Source of the DNA: Berkiella_A sp963976875 | Lineage (GTDB): Bacteria > Pseudomonadota > Gammaproteobacteria > Berkiellales > Berkiellaceae | DNA: 64,000 nucleotides | Assembly: GCA_963976875.1 (NCBI GenBank) | Contig: CAXBML010000006.1 | Coordinates: 62,001 to 126,000, forward strand | Direction of reading: 5' to 3' | Part shown: positions 54,317 to 63,235 of the stretch, one piece after another | Position numbering within the stretch: position 1 is the first letter of the stretch | Layout of the letters: each line of letters begins with the position of its first letter | Translations under genes and position numbers: made by a program | Notes under the pieces: model-generated | The model's database searches: none | Told to the model about the DNA's origin: nothing | The model's input: the letters and a program-made list of their open reading frames with translations, nothing else

Positions 54317-54350
54317 TTTCGTACATCATATTGTTAAGTGATGTACGAAA
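54317..54350. terminator. Hairpin between leader peptide and membrane protein genes
   Basis: A perfect 12-bp stem (TTTCGTACATCA / TGATGTACGAAA) with a ten-base loop sits 34 bases after the peptide's stop and between convergent genes. There is no strong U-run on either strand, so it is a probable but unproven transcript end. Confidence 0.6.
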
Positions 54351-54388
54351 TCTAATGCAATACTTTATCCAGTCTACTTTATAGTATT

Positions 54389-55222
54389 TTAAGTTTTTAT
54401 AGGTAGATACGGTTTCTGTTTTGCATGGCTAAATAAATTTAGGGTTGGCATTACGATTAAGAAAAGGCCACTAATCGAATGTAGTGGTGCCGCATAGAAA
54501 AATATAATAGGATTGTTTAAGTAGAGCACTGCAAGAGATATAAAAATATTAAAATAATGAAATAATAGCGCATAAGTGAAATAGCCATGAACATAATCTA
54601 AACTGGCATGGTGAATTTTATTTTTTTTGTGAAAATAAAGATAGCACAATAATGGTAATACAGCATAAGCAACTGAGGGAAATATAGGGAAAATCAAAGC
54701 AATAAATGGAGATGCAATAACCCAGTTGTTATTGTTATGGATTGCTATTTTATTGTTGTAAGAGTCCAGGGGTACTTTGTTGTTCTCTCGTGTAGGGAAT
54801 AAAATATAAAAACAACCGACCAATACAGTCTGGAAAAATAAAGATAATAAAATGTGTTTTGCAGAGATGAAATAATCAGGATTCTTTATATTTTTTTCCT
54901 GTTCATACAAAATACTAGCTTCATCAAGTTTTGATGGTAAGTCGTTAATATGGCCAAAATTTGAATAAAAATTTGAATACACTGTATGGCCTTGCTGCAT
55001 ATATAATGTGATTTTTCCATCATGAGATAGTATGGCTTTTTCCACTTGCCCAGGGGTTTTTTCTATTATATTAAATATATCAGATATGCTTGTTTGCTGA
55101 CTTATGCTTGGTGTGCTGGGTAAATACTTGACTCCTGGTATTAAAGCTAATATGAGCAAGAAAAAGTTTATAAAAAAAATTTTTCTTAAGACTTGTTTTT
55201 TGAATAAAAAAATAGAAGGCAA
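54389..55222 (-). CDS. Unknown membrane protein beside the leader-peptide gene
   Basis: A 277-residue protein I cannot assign. One hydrophobic segment at residues 12-32 is followed by a soluble, presumably extracytoplasmic, stretch of about 80 residues, then about five more membrane segments (near 118-138, 165-180, 182-195, 215-235 and 238-262). No catalytic motif is visible. It is AT-rich and stands apart from the metabolic genes on either side. Its closeness to a bacteriocin-like peptide makes an immunity or export role possible, but orientation is convergent and nothing else supports this. Confidence 0.6.
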   Translation of the reverse strand: MPSIFLFKKQVLRKIFFINFFLLILALIPGVKYLPSTPSISQQTSISDIFNIIEKTPGQVEKAILSHDGKITLYMQQGHTVYSNFYSNFGHINDLPSKLDEASILYEQEKNIKNPDYFISAKHILLSLFFQTVLVGCFYILFPTRENNKVPLDSYNNKIAIHNNNNWVIASPFIALIFPIFPSVAYAVLPLLCYLYFHKKNKIHHASLDYVHGYFTYALLFHYFNIFISLAVLYLNNPIIFFYAAPLHSISGLFLIVMPTLNLFSHAKQKPYLPIKT

Positions 55223-55397
55223 AACGAACTCCTGGTATGAAAAACTTTAATTTTTAAGGCAAATATTTAAATGGTGGCTTCTAGAGAGGAAATGTATTTA
55301 GTTTTGCATGCCTTTGCAAAGACAAGCTTAACCCGAACCCATGCAGTTTTGTGATATTTGCTGTAAAAGCCAGTATACACATTATTTTTTTAGGGTG

Positions 55398-55468
55398 AAC
55401 TGGGGGTTGTCCCCAGTTTGTGACTGTTAAAGATATGGGGTGTGGGGTTGTTGGGTTGTTGGGTTGTG
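55398..55468. repeat. Small hairpin plus GGGTTGTT tandem repeat
   Basis: An 8-bp stem (AACTGGGG / CCCCAGTT, 55398-55405 and 55411-55418) is followed by about three copies of the octamer GGGTTGTT (55445-55468). Both lie in the 287-base gap beyond the 3' end of the acyl-CoA dehydrogenase gene. I see no gene in this gap; a short frame across it only shadows the dehydrogenase. Confidence 0.55.
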
Positions 55469-55509
55469 AACAATGGACTAAGAAGGAAGTTTGCAGCAGG
55501 ATGAGGAGA

Positions 55510-56652
55510 TTACGACAATCCCAACGACTTTGCTATAATAATTTTCTGTATATCACTAGAACCCTCGTAAATCGTGGTGACTCGTACGTCTCTATAGATG
55601 CGCTCAATAGGGTAATCACTCAAATAGCCATAACCGCCAAATATTTGCAGGCATTCTCTACAAACTTTTTCAGCTGTTTCAGTGGTGAATAATTTTGTCA
55701 TGGCCGCTTCTTTGAGAACAAGCTGCTTGGCATCGTGCTTGGCTGCGGTGTGATACAGAAGTTGCCTAGCAGCTTCTATATTCGTTGCCATTTCTGAAAA
55801 CTTAAATTGTATAGCTTGGTGTTGAAATAAAGTTTTACCAAAGGCTTCGCGTTCATGCGCGTACTGTAAAGTCACATTAAAGGCTTGTTGTGCCATACCC
55901 AATGCTTGTGCGGCTACGCCTAACCGACCACATTCTAATGTGGACAAAGCTATTTTATACCCTTGTCCAATGTCACCTAGCAAATTTGAAGCTGGAATTT
56001 TGACGTCGTCTAAAACAATTTGGGCAATATTGGATGCATGTTGTCCCATTTTTCTTTCTATTTTTGCGACTTGAAAGCCCGGTGTATCTGTTGGTACGAT
56101 AAAGGCAGAGATTTCTTTTTGAGCATCTTGTTTGGATTGGCCAGTCACGGCAAAAACGATAGCCACATCAGCGACATCGCCTGATGTGACAAATTGCTTC
56201 ACACCATTCAATACAAAGCTATCACCTTGTTTTGTCGCTTTTGTCATGATGTTTTTTGCGTCCGAACCTGCTTGCGGTTCTGATAAACAAAAAGCGCCGA
56301 GTAATTTACCTTGGGCCATTGGTTTTAAAAATTGTTCTTTTTGCGTGTCTGCTCCAAAGTTGAGTATAGGTAAACAAGCGACGCTGTTATGCACGCTGAC
56401 AATGGTAGCTGTTGCACCATCGGCTTTAGCGATTTCTTCTAAAATAAGGACATAGGCGACATAATTACATTCAGAGCCATTGTAAGTTTCCGGAATGAGG
56501 ATACCCATAAAGCCAGCCTCTGCTAAAGCATTTATCGCAGGTTGTGGGAAGGTTTTATTTTTGGCCCATTCGTCAGCGAATGGCTGTATATGCTTTGAGG
56601 CTATTTTTTTGGCTGCTTGCTGAATGAGGCAGTCTTCTTCCTTTAGTAACAT
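55510..56652 (-). CDS. Acyl-CoA dehydrogenase (short/branched-chain type)
   Basis: A 380-residue FAD enzyme with the standard motifs AFCLSEPQAGSDA near residue 120, and FGGYGYLSDYPIERIYRDVRV followed by IYEGSSDIQ, where the Glu is the catalytic base in the usual position. It fits the short-chain or short/branched-chain group, for example 2-methylbutyryl-, isobutyryl- or butyryl-CoA dehydrogenase. Its neighbours in amino-acid catabolism favour a branched substrate, unproven. Electrons would go to the ETF encoded in this window. It is a single-gene unit. Confidence 0.9.
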   Translation of the reverse strand: MLLKEEDCLIQQAAKKIASKHIQPFADEWAKNKTFPQPAINALAEAGFMGILIPETYNGSECNYVAYVLILEEIAKADGATATIVSVHNSVACLPILNFGADTQKEQFLKPMAQGKLLGAFCLSEPQAGSDAKNIMTKATKQGDSFVLNGVKQFVTSGDVADVAIVFAVTGQSKQDAQKEISAFIVPTDTPGFQVAKIERKMGQHASNIAQIVLDDVKIPASNLLGDIGQGYKIALSTLECGRLGVAAQALGMAQQAFNVTLQYAHEREAFGKTLFQHQAIQFKFSEMATNIEAARQLLYHTAAKHDAKQLVLKEAAMTKLFTTETAEKVCRECLQIFGGYGYLSDYPIERIYRDVRVTTIYEGSSDIQKIIIAKSLGLS

Positions 56653-56895
56653 TTATAACATCCTTAGGGTGATCATATTTGTTTCTTAGAATAGGGGGAA
56701 ATAGCGTAATCTGCAAAGTATGGTGATAATGGATGCACTTAGTTGACACCAGCGTATAAACTTTAAAATGTATTACTTCGAAGAAGAAATATTATATTTT
56801 CTTCTTGGTTAAGTTAAGGGCTTAGTGGCGATTAGAGAGGAGCTTAATTCAATCGCCGAGTGGGGGGCTTATAACTTTAAGCCACAATATTTTTA

Positions 56896-57126
56896 TTAGC
56901 CTGCTTTAGGTTTTTGCGCCCTGTGGATGTCTTTAGCTATCTGGGCTTGTTTTTTTTGTGCCCGCTCCCAATCGCTTATCCACGGATCAGAGCCTCTGCC
57001 CCAAGTATCGTGTTCAGGGCCACTGCTTACTGTATTTGGATTATGTTGAGGATCAGGATTTTGAGAGACTTGCGCACAGGAACATAATACAAACAGGCTC
57101 GTCGCTAAAATAAACTTATAAAACAT
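56896..57126 (-). CDS. Small predicted lipoprotein
   Basis: A 76-residue protein, MFYKFILATSLFVLCSCAQ at the start, with a lipobox-like LCSC whose second Cys (about residue 17) would be lipidated. The mature part is polar and rich in Asp, Gly, Trp and Lys, with GPEHDTWGRGSDPWISDWERAQKKQ, and has no recognisable domain. I used the ATG at 57126, since AGAGG stands six bases before it; another ATG six bases earlier overlaps that site. The function is unknown, presumably at the cell envelope. Confidence 0.65.
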   Translation of the reverse strand: MFYKFILATSLFVLCSCAQVSQNPDPQHNPNTVSSGPEHDTWGRGSDPWISDWERAQKKQAQIAKDIHRAQKPKAG

Positions 57127-57368
57127 GAGCATCCTCTTTTTTAGATATTATTTGAGCGCATTATACGATTTTTCCGTTTTCATTCAAACATGTTGGCCAG
57201 ATTACTTGTTAAGGTTTTCTTTATGCTTTTAGCGGATAAGCTGCGACCATTTCAAAATATAGCTAAATTAAAGAGATATGCCATTAGCCTTCCTACTATT
57301 AGACTGTTAAAATTTTGTGCTAATTAAAGAAGCGGAAAAATTATGCTGCAATGCAAAAGGAGATCTTT

Positions 57369-58448
57369 GTGAGCGAAGAGCCAAAGACCGTAGCCACATT
57401 TTCTATTACCTATCAACGTTATCTGGACGAAGCTGGAGAATTTGAAAAAGAATGTCCTGACCATTTAAAAGATCCGGAAAAAATGCGAAAAATCTATCAG
57501 ATGATGGTAAAGACACGCGTGTTTGATAGAAAAGCAATTATGCTTCAAAGAACCGGAAAGTTGGGAACCTACCCAGCAACCTTAGGTCAAGAAGCGATTT
57601 GTGTGGGCATTGGTGCCTCCATGCATGAGGACGATATTCTTTGTCCTTACTACCGTGAGTATGGGGCACAATTCTGGCGTGGCGTCACAATGGAAGAAAT
57701 ATTGTTGTACTGGGGCGGAAATGAAGTCGGTAGTAATTTTCAAAAGTGTAAACAAGACTTCCCTATTTGTGTGCCTATTGCAAGTCAAACCTTGCATGCA
57801 GTGGGTGCTGCATTTGCACTGCAATACAAAAATGAAAAACGTGCTGTTGTGACCACCATTGGTGATGGCGGTACTTCTCGGGGTGATTTCTATGAAGCAT
57901 TGAACTGTGCGGGTGTTTGGAAGTTGCCTGTTGTATTTGTGATTAACAGCAATCAGTGGGCCATCTCCACGCCCAGAGACAAACAATGTGCCGCAGAAAC
58001 ATTAGCTCAAAAAGGGGTGGCTTGTGGCGTCCCAGGAGTACAAGTTGATGGGAATGATACTTTTGCCGTGAGAGACGCGGTTGAAACTGCCTTAGAGAAA
58101 GCACGTAACGGGCAAGGCCCCACTGTGATTGAAGCTATGACATATAGAATGTGTGACCATACAACAGCAGATGATGCTAGTCGCTATCGAGAAGACTCAG
58201 AACTAAAAGCCAACGAAAAATATGATCCGATTACGCGTATGAAAAAATATCTTATCCGTGAAGGTCACTGGGATGAAGAAAGAGAAAAGCAAATGATTGC
58301 ACAATGCGGTGAAGAGGTGGCGCAAGCAGTACAGAATTACTTTGACACACCGACGCCACCAGCAGAAGACATGCTCAAATATTTATTTGAGACATTACCT
58401 AAAGCCTATGAAGAGCAGTATCAAGCTTTACAACAGGGGGTCAAATGA
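57369..58448 (+). CDS. pdhA: 2-oxoacid (pyruvate) dehydrogenase E1 component, alpha subunit
   Basis: A 359-residue thiamine-diphosphate enzyme subunit. The TPP motif is GDGGTSRGDFYEALN...VINSNQ near residues 160-195, and YREYGAQFWRGV and the phosphorylation-loop-like YRMCDHTTADDASRYRE are typical. With E1-beta it decarboxylates a 2-oxoacid and acylates the E2 lipoyl group. LGTYPATLGQEA favours pyruvate over branched-chain acids, but the leucine context leaves the latter open. The GTG at 57369 has AAGGAG six bases before it; an ATG at 57351 would cover that site. Confidence 0.9.
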   Translation: MSEEPKTVATFSITYQRYLDEAGEFEKECPDHLKDPEKMRKIYQMMVKTRVFDRKAIMLQRTGKLGTYPATLGQEAICVGIGASMHEDDILCPYYREYGAQFWRGVTMEEILLYWGGNEVGSNFQKCKQDFPICVPIASQTLHAVGAAFALQYKNEKRAVVTTIGDGGTSRGDFYEALNCAGVWKLPVVFVINSNQWAISTPRDKQCAAETLAQKGVACGVPGVQVDGNDTFAVRDAVETALEKARNGQGPTVIEAMTYRMCDHTTADDASRYREDSELKANEKYDPITRMKKYLIREGHWDEEREKQMIAQCGEEVAQAVQNYFDTPTPPAEDMLKYLFETLPKAYEEQYQALQQGVK

Positions 58449-59422
58449 CAGCAATTACTCTAGCCGAGGCGGTAACGCAAGCCCTCTCTTATGAACTTGA
58501 GCATGATTCCGATGTTGTATTATTTGGTGAAGACATTGGCAAAAATGGTGGTGTGTTCAGAACCACAGAAGGATTAGCTCAAAAATTTGGTGAAAACCGC
58601 GTGCGTGATACACCATTGGCTGAAAATTTAATTGCCGGGTTAGCGGTAGGTATGTCAGCAACGGGATTAAAGCCAGTTGCTGAAATTCAGTTTATGGGAT
58701 TTATTTATGGCGTAATGGATCAGGTGGTCTGTCATGCCTCTAGGTTGCGCAACCGTACGCGCGGGCGTTTAAGTTGCCCTATGGTTATCCGTGCGCCATT
58801 TGGTGGCGGCATTCATGCCCCTGAGCATCATTCAGAAAGTACAGAAGCAATGTTTGCTCATATACCAGGCCTAAGAGTGGTGATAGCATCCTCTCCCAGC
58901 AGAGCATATGGATTATTGTTGGCGGCGATTCGCGATCCCGATCCAGTTTTATTTTTAGAGCCTAAACGTATTTATAGGTTGATGAAAGAAGAAGTACCGA
59001 ATGATGGAGAGGCTCTACCACTGGATGTTTGCTTTCATCTAAGAGAAGGAAATGATGTAACCTTAGTGACTTGGGGTGCGATGATACATGAAACGATGCA
59101 AGCGGCAGATGCTTTAGCAGAAGAGGGTATCAGTGCAGATGTGATTGATGTCGCCACGATTAAGCCTTTAGATATGGATACGATTTTAGAGTCGGTTCAA
59201 AAAACTGGGCGTTGTGTCATCGTGCAAGAAGCCATGGCGACTTGTTCTGTTGGCTCCGAAATCTCAGCGCAAGTTTCAGAACGTGCTTTGACATCATTAA
59301 TGGCACCTGTGAAGCGGGTATCAGGTTATGACACCATCATGCCACTATATAAAACAGAAAAGATTTATATGCCCAGTAAAGAGCGGATTTTAACTGCCGT
59401 GAAACAAGTTTTGGAGTTCTAA
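58445..59422 (+). CDS. pdhB: 2-oxoacid (pyruvate) dehydrogenase E1 component, beta subunit
   Basis: A 325-residue subunit, beginning MTAITLAEAVTQALSYELEHD. GEDIGKNGGVFRTTEGLAQKFGENRVRDTPLAE near 27-60 is the TPP-facing conserved region and PFGGGIHAPEHHSES near 120 is characteristic. It overlaps pdhA by 4 bases and is followed at once by the E2 gene, so the three make one operon. No E3 (lipoamide dehydrogenase) gene is in the window. Confidence 0.94.
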   Translation: MTAITLAEAVTQALSYELEHDSDVVLFGEDIGKNGGVFRTTEGLAQKFGENRVRDTPLAENLIAGLAVGMSATGLKPVAEIQFMGFIYGVMDQVVCHASRLRNRTRGRLSCPMVIRAPFGGGIHAPEHHSESTEAMFAHIPGLRVVIASSPSRAYGLLLAAIRDPDPVLFLEPKRIYRLMKEEVPNDGEALPLDVCFHLREGNDVTLVTWGAMIHETMQAADALAEEGISADVIDVATIKPLDMDTILESVQKTGRCVIVQEAMATCSVGSEISAQVSERALTSLMAPVKRVSGYDTIMPLYKTEKIYMPSKERILTAVKQVLEF

Positions 59423-60526
59423 ATGAAGATTTTTAATTTGCCCGATTTAGGGGAAGGTTTGCCAGATGCTGAAATTATTCAGTGGCATGTTTCTGAGGGT
59501 GATACGATAAAAGAAGATGAAGCCCTTGTCTCAATGGAAACAGCAAAAGCCGTAGTAGAGGTACCATCGCCTTATTCTGGCAAAATTATGAAGTTGCATG
59601 GGGTTGCGGGTGATGTCGTCCAAACAGGCGCGTCTTTAGTTAGCTTTGATGTGTTGGATAAAGCAGACACCGGTACGGTTGCCGGTAAGATTGAACAAAG
59701 TGATACCGTGATTCAACAAGCAGCTACCTCTGTGTCGGGTAAATCATCCGGGGTAAAAGTTTTGCCAGCGGTGAGAGCTTTGGCCAAAAAGCTAGATGTG
59801 GATTTAAAATCGGTCACACCAACAGGCGCTAACGGTACGATTACAGCAGATGATGTCAGAAAAGCGAACGATACATTAAATGCGGCAGGGCCATTAGAGC
59901 TATTACGAGGAACGCGTCGTGCTATGGCGGCAGCGATGTCTCACTCTCATAGTGAAGTTGTACCTGTTACGATTAATGACGATGTGGATATTCAAGCATG
60001 GGCTGAAGGCGGAGATTATACGGTTCGTATTATCCAAGCCATGGTCAAAGCCTGTAAGTCTGAAAAAGCATTGAATGCTTGGTTTGATGGGCAAGCGATT
60101 GGTCGCCGGGTATTAGATAATGTTAATTTGGGTATTGCGATGGATACCCAAGATGGGTTATTTGTACCTGTGATGAAAGATGCTCAAGATAAAAGCGCTC
60201 AGGCAATACGAGATGAAGTAAACACGCTGAAAAAAGAAGTATTGGATAGAACCATTGGAGCAGAAAAACTACAAGGCTCGACTATTGTTTTATCTAATTT
60301 TGGTAAATTTGCGGGGCGCTACGCCAATGCGGTGGTTGTACCACCTACAGTGGCTATTTTAGCAGTAGGTGCCTTACGACAAGAGGTTGTTGTGGTTAAT
60401 GGCGACCCACAAGTGCATGCGGTATTACCGTTGTCTTTAACATTTGATCATCGTTCAGTGACTGGGGGGGAAGCAACCCGGTTCTTAGGCGTTGTGATGG
60501 AAGAGCTCAGAAAAGCGACGGTTTAA
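59423..60526 (+). CDS. pdhC: Dihydrolipoamide acyltransferase (E2)
   Basis: A 367-residue E2 with one lipoyl domain (residues 1-80, lipoyl-Lys K42 in SMETAKAVVEV), an E3/E1-binding domain (about 110-150, LPAVRALAKKLDVDL...GTITADDV) and a catalytic domain. Its active-site motif reads DHRSVTGGEA: catalytic H343 is present, but T347 stands where the classical HRxxDG motif has Asp. The catalytic domain is on the short side. It starts directly after pdhB and is followed by a hairpin. Confidence 0.92.
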   Translation: MKIFNLPDLGEGLPDAEIIQWHVSEGDTIKEDEALVSMETAKAVVEVPSPYSGKIMKLHGVAGDVVQTGASLVSFDVLDKADTGTVAGKIEQSDTVIQQAATSVSGKSSGVKVLPAVRALAKKLDVDLKSVTPTGANGTITADDVRKANDTLNAAGPLELLRGTRRAMAAAMSHSHSEVVPVTINDDVDIQAWAEGGDYTVRIIQAMVKACKSEKALNAWFDGQAIGRRVLDNVNLGIAMDTQDGLFVPVMKDAQDKSAQAIRDEVNTLKKEVLDRTIGAEKLQGSTIVLSNFGKFAGRYANAVVVPPTVAILAVGALRQEVVVVNGDPQVHAVLPLSLTFDHRSVTGGEATRFLGVVMEELRKATV

Positions 60527-60542
60527 TATTAGAAGCAACAAA

Positions 60543-60566
60543 TGGGTTGCCCTTAGGGACAACCCA
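60543..60566. terminator. Hairpin between pdhC and doxX
   Basis: Arms TGGGTTG (60543-60549) and CAACCCA (60560-60566) enclose CCCTTAGGG with one bulged A, giving a nearly continuous stem between convergent genes. There is no clear U-run, so a bidirectional end point is likely but not certain. Confidence 0.55.
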
Positions 60567-60590
60567 GAAGGATATTAATTTATCTGGCCT

Positions 60591-61064
60591 TTAATATTGA
60601 TATTCACTACATTTCTTGTTGAATAACCAATCGATTGAGAGCTTTCCTGGGCCATGTACCATCAGAACCATTATCATGACACCCCAATATAAATGTTGAT
60701 TAAATCCTGCGGTGCCATCATCGGTCCATAAAAAAGGATAAGCGAATACAGCAACGACATTAAAAACAAATAATCCCGATGCAGCAAAACGCGAAAACAA
60801 GCCGATTAATAACATAGTTGGTAATACAAGCTCTGCAGCCGTACCTAGATATGCGGCGAAGGTTGGAGAAAGTACTGGTACTTCATATTCGTATTCAAAT
60901 AATTTTAAAGTGCTATCCCAGTTGTTCAGTTTGGTTAGCCCTGATTGCCAGGTAAATGTCACAAACAACCAGACTCGTAAGGTGAGGTCTCCTAAAGGTG
61001 CCAGACAGTTTAGAACCTTAGTTAAGAGTGTGTATAGCTTTGCGCACTGTCCTAGTATCGACAT
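60591..61064 (-). CDS. DoxX-family membrane protein
   Basis: A 157-residue protein with four hydrophobic segments and the DoxX pattern LRVWLFVTFTWQSGLTKLNNW near residue 30, then a LVLPTMLLIGLFSRFAASG stretch. DoxX-family proteins are small inner-membrane proteins linked to quinone or redox-stress functions; the exact role is unclear. It is convergent with pdhC and separated from the next small gene by about 190 bases containing a TATAAT. Confidence 0.85.
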   Translation of the reverse strand: MSILGQCAKLYTLLTKVLNCLAPLGDLTLRVWLFVTFTWQSGLTKLNNWDSTLKLFEYEYEVPVLSPTFAAYLGTAAELVLPTMLLIGLFSRFAASGLFVFNVVAVFAYPFLWTDDGTAGFNQHLYWGVMIMVLMVHGPGKLSIDWLFNKKCSEYQY

Positions 61065-61255
61065 AGTTATTTCCTTACATTGTTGCTATGTAGTTATGCT
61101 AACCAATATTAACAAATGATTAGTATAATAGACCTCGTTATAACAATAAAACTAAAGATAAATTTAAATAATGTAAAAATCGATAGCTGGAGATCTATAT
61201 GCTAGTATTAGGCTATAGGTCACAAAAATTAGAAAAATTATTTAAGGAGCCTCTT

Positions 61256-61501
61256 ATGCAAAAGGGAACCGTGGCATTACTTATGATCTCGGCAATGGCA
61301 TTTGCATCGCCAGTGTTTTCCGCGGAAATGATTCGTTATGAGCACGAAATATATACGGGCGGCAGCAACGATCAATCCAGATATGAAGCACCTAATGATG
61401 AGCAGTATATTGAGCATCAGCGTGAGCAAAATAGGCATGCTAAAGCTAAGAAAGACAAAGAAGGACATCCTGTTTTTATTGCCTTCCCTGATCGTGATTA
61501 A
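61256..61501 (+). CDS. Small secreted hypothetical protein
   Basis: An 81-residue protein with a clear Sec signal peptide (MQKGTVALLMISAMAFASPVFSA, about residues 1-23, cut after FSA). The mature part of about 58 residues is polar and rich in His, Glu, Asp and Lys, with no cysteine and no known domain. An AAGGAG site six bases before the ATG at 61256 fixes the start. The gene is monocistronic. The function is unknown; metal or charge binding is possible from composition only. Confidence 0.75.
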   Translation: MQKGTVALLMISAMAFASPVFSAEMIRYEHEIYTGGSNDQSRYEAPNDEQYIEHQREQNRHAKAKKDKEGHPVFIAFPDRD

Positions 61502-61915
61502 ACTATATTTAAATAAAATTTAAGTTAATATGCGGGTTAATTATCTTGGCCCGTGTATTGCTTGCTATATAAATCTCCAGTCTTATTCCTCTAAATAATC
61601 AAAAGCTTTTTTTAAGCTAATAGCCTTAATGTATAGAAAGTATTTTAGTAAGTCTTGCTCTAATGGCGCCATGACAGGAGAATCCAGGTGGTTTTAATGG
61701 CTTGCGTAGTGATGAAGGCATGGGAAGAAGCGTTAGACTGAGGCTAGCATTCAGTATTTACATTCAGTTATGGTGAGGAGCCCAGTCGCTGGCTTTGCGA
61801 GCAAAAAATAGATGTGGGTGTTCCATTGATGAAATTAGAGCAGGCCAACCCCCTGCAGATAGCCAAGATGCTCTAGGCATGCGCCGGATGCGTGATAGGG
61901 GATATTAATTGACAC
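61502..61915. other. Gap with possible decayed coding sequence
   Basis: This 414-base stretch has no intact gene. Its second half is less AT-rich than usual intergenic DNA here. One frame on the plus strand is open for about 42 codons (61748-61873), reading GEEPSRWLCEQKIDVGVP and PLQIAKML before a stop, but it has no start or ribosome-binding site. It could be a gene remnant. I found no match to a known family. Confidence 0.35.
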
Positions 61916-63073
61916 TTACACAAATGCGGAACGACTGTTCGTCAAAGTTAATTTGGGCTTAACTGGAGCTGTAGTATATGCAGGTTCAAATTTATCTGCG
62001 GGCAGTCCGACCTGTTCTAGTAATGCACCCAGTTGTTCTTTGCGCAGTTCTTTCACAGCAGCGTTTTCTGCCTCAAGACCGTGAAACCCACCTGAAGCGT
62101 CATCAATTTTTTCAATGTTGCCCTCAGCATCAAAAAATATATTGCCGGCAAAAAAGACCATTTTTTTGCCCCGGGCGATTGTGGCATGGTGTCCTTGTCC
62201 TATCCATATTTTTTTCTTGCCCTCATGCTCAACAATGACTAAGGTTAATTGGCACTTTCCAGAGGGAAGATTTAACATGGGTTCTGATGGCGATAGTGGT
62301 TGTCGCATGTACAAACCATCTCTATTCACTAGTTCCCAAACAGTTTCTTTTTTATTATAAATTTGACGAAGTAAGCCAGTTTTATCCGTAGCATTCATAT
62401 CAATTTTTAAACTGCTTAAAATATCCGACAAAAATGTACCGGTTACTCTTGGTATAAACTCAGAGTGGTGAATAATTTTTAAGCCGTCAACAAGCTGGCT
62501 TTTTCCGAGTGACCCAAAAACAATATGAAAATATTGAAAATTTTCCGCAAATTTTTCATGGGAATATTTGTTTTCAATGGCGTATTGTACATATTTTTCC
62601 ACTGCTTTTTCAAAACACAGACTAGAAAATGTATCGAAGAGTGCATGAAGAGCTGGATCTTCAATATCAAATGGCCGTACCCCCCCCGCACTTCTGATAG
62701 CCTGGGTGGTTGCGCGGGAGGCAGTAGAATCATACATGAATACAAACGGTTTGGGAGACATGCAGATAGCACCAGCACCAGCACTTATGCAAAAAAAGGG
62801 ATCTGGAGCGGAGTGACTTCTAGCCGCCGCAGATGCCTGAAAAGGGGGTAAGTCTCGTATCATATCGTCTTGGGTTAAAGAAACGGGTTGTCTGGGGTGC
62901 GTAGGTTCATTTGCTAAAGCCAGAGCGTTAAACCTTTCCAATAGCTTTTGATAATGAGCAGGGCTGATAACCATTGATGCATTAACGGTCTCACCTGTAG
63001 TAGGCGTTTCACTGACAGTAGGTGCTGCAGAAGCGGGCCTTTCTACAGGCGGTATAGGTTCTATGAGCGGCAT
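61916..63073 (-). CDS. Candidate effector, 385 residues, unknown function
   Basis: No recognisable enzyme family. The first 90 residues are proline/alanine/threonine-rich and disordered, without a signal peptide, and the rest appears folded. Near the C-terminus a strand-rich module reads MVFFAGNIFFDAEGNIEKID (305-324) followed by DASGGFHGLEAENAAVKELR (325-344); this resembles a short module ending in SGHY/F that I associate with proteins of intracellular and insect-associated bacteria, an impression I cannot verify here. The final residues are polar. It is preceded and followed by non-coding DNA and lies beside another unusual gene, so this end of the window looks like an accessory island. 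Confidence 0.55.
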   Translation of the reverse strand: MPLIEPIPPVERPASAAPTVSETPTTGETVNASMVISPAHYQKLLERFNALALANEPTHPRQPVSLTQDDMIRDLPPFQASAAARSHSAPDPFFCISAGAGAICMSPKPFVFMYDSTASRATTQAIRSAGGVRPFDIEDPALHALFDTFSSLCFEKAVEKYVQYAIENKYSHEKFAENFQYFHIVFGSLGKSQLVDGLKIIHHSEFIPRVTGTFLSDILSSLKIDMNATDKTGLLRQIYNKKETVWELVNRDGLYMRQPLSPSEPMLNLPSGKCQLTLVIVEHEGKKKIWIGQGHHATIARGKKMVFFAGNIFFDAEGNIEKIDDASGGFHGLEAENAAVKELRKEQLGALLEQVGLPADKFEPAYTTAPVKPKLTLTNSRSAFV

Positions 63074-63235
63074 AATAGTACAACTTCAAATAATCTTACT
63101 TGAAATTGAATATATCATTTGTGCTGCAGATATCAAGCCTTGAAGAAAATATTATGATGTTTAAATGAAATATCGGATGAAGTGAGATATAAAAGATCAA
63201 ACCCAGGGTGGGGTCCCCTGGGGAATGTTTGCGGT

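Noticed and set aside
55420..55692. 90-codon frame on the plus strand
   Set aside because: Two thirds of it lies opposite the acyl-CoA dehydrogenase 3' end, and the rest includes a tandem octamer.
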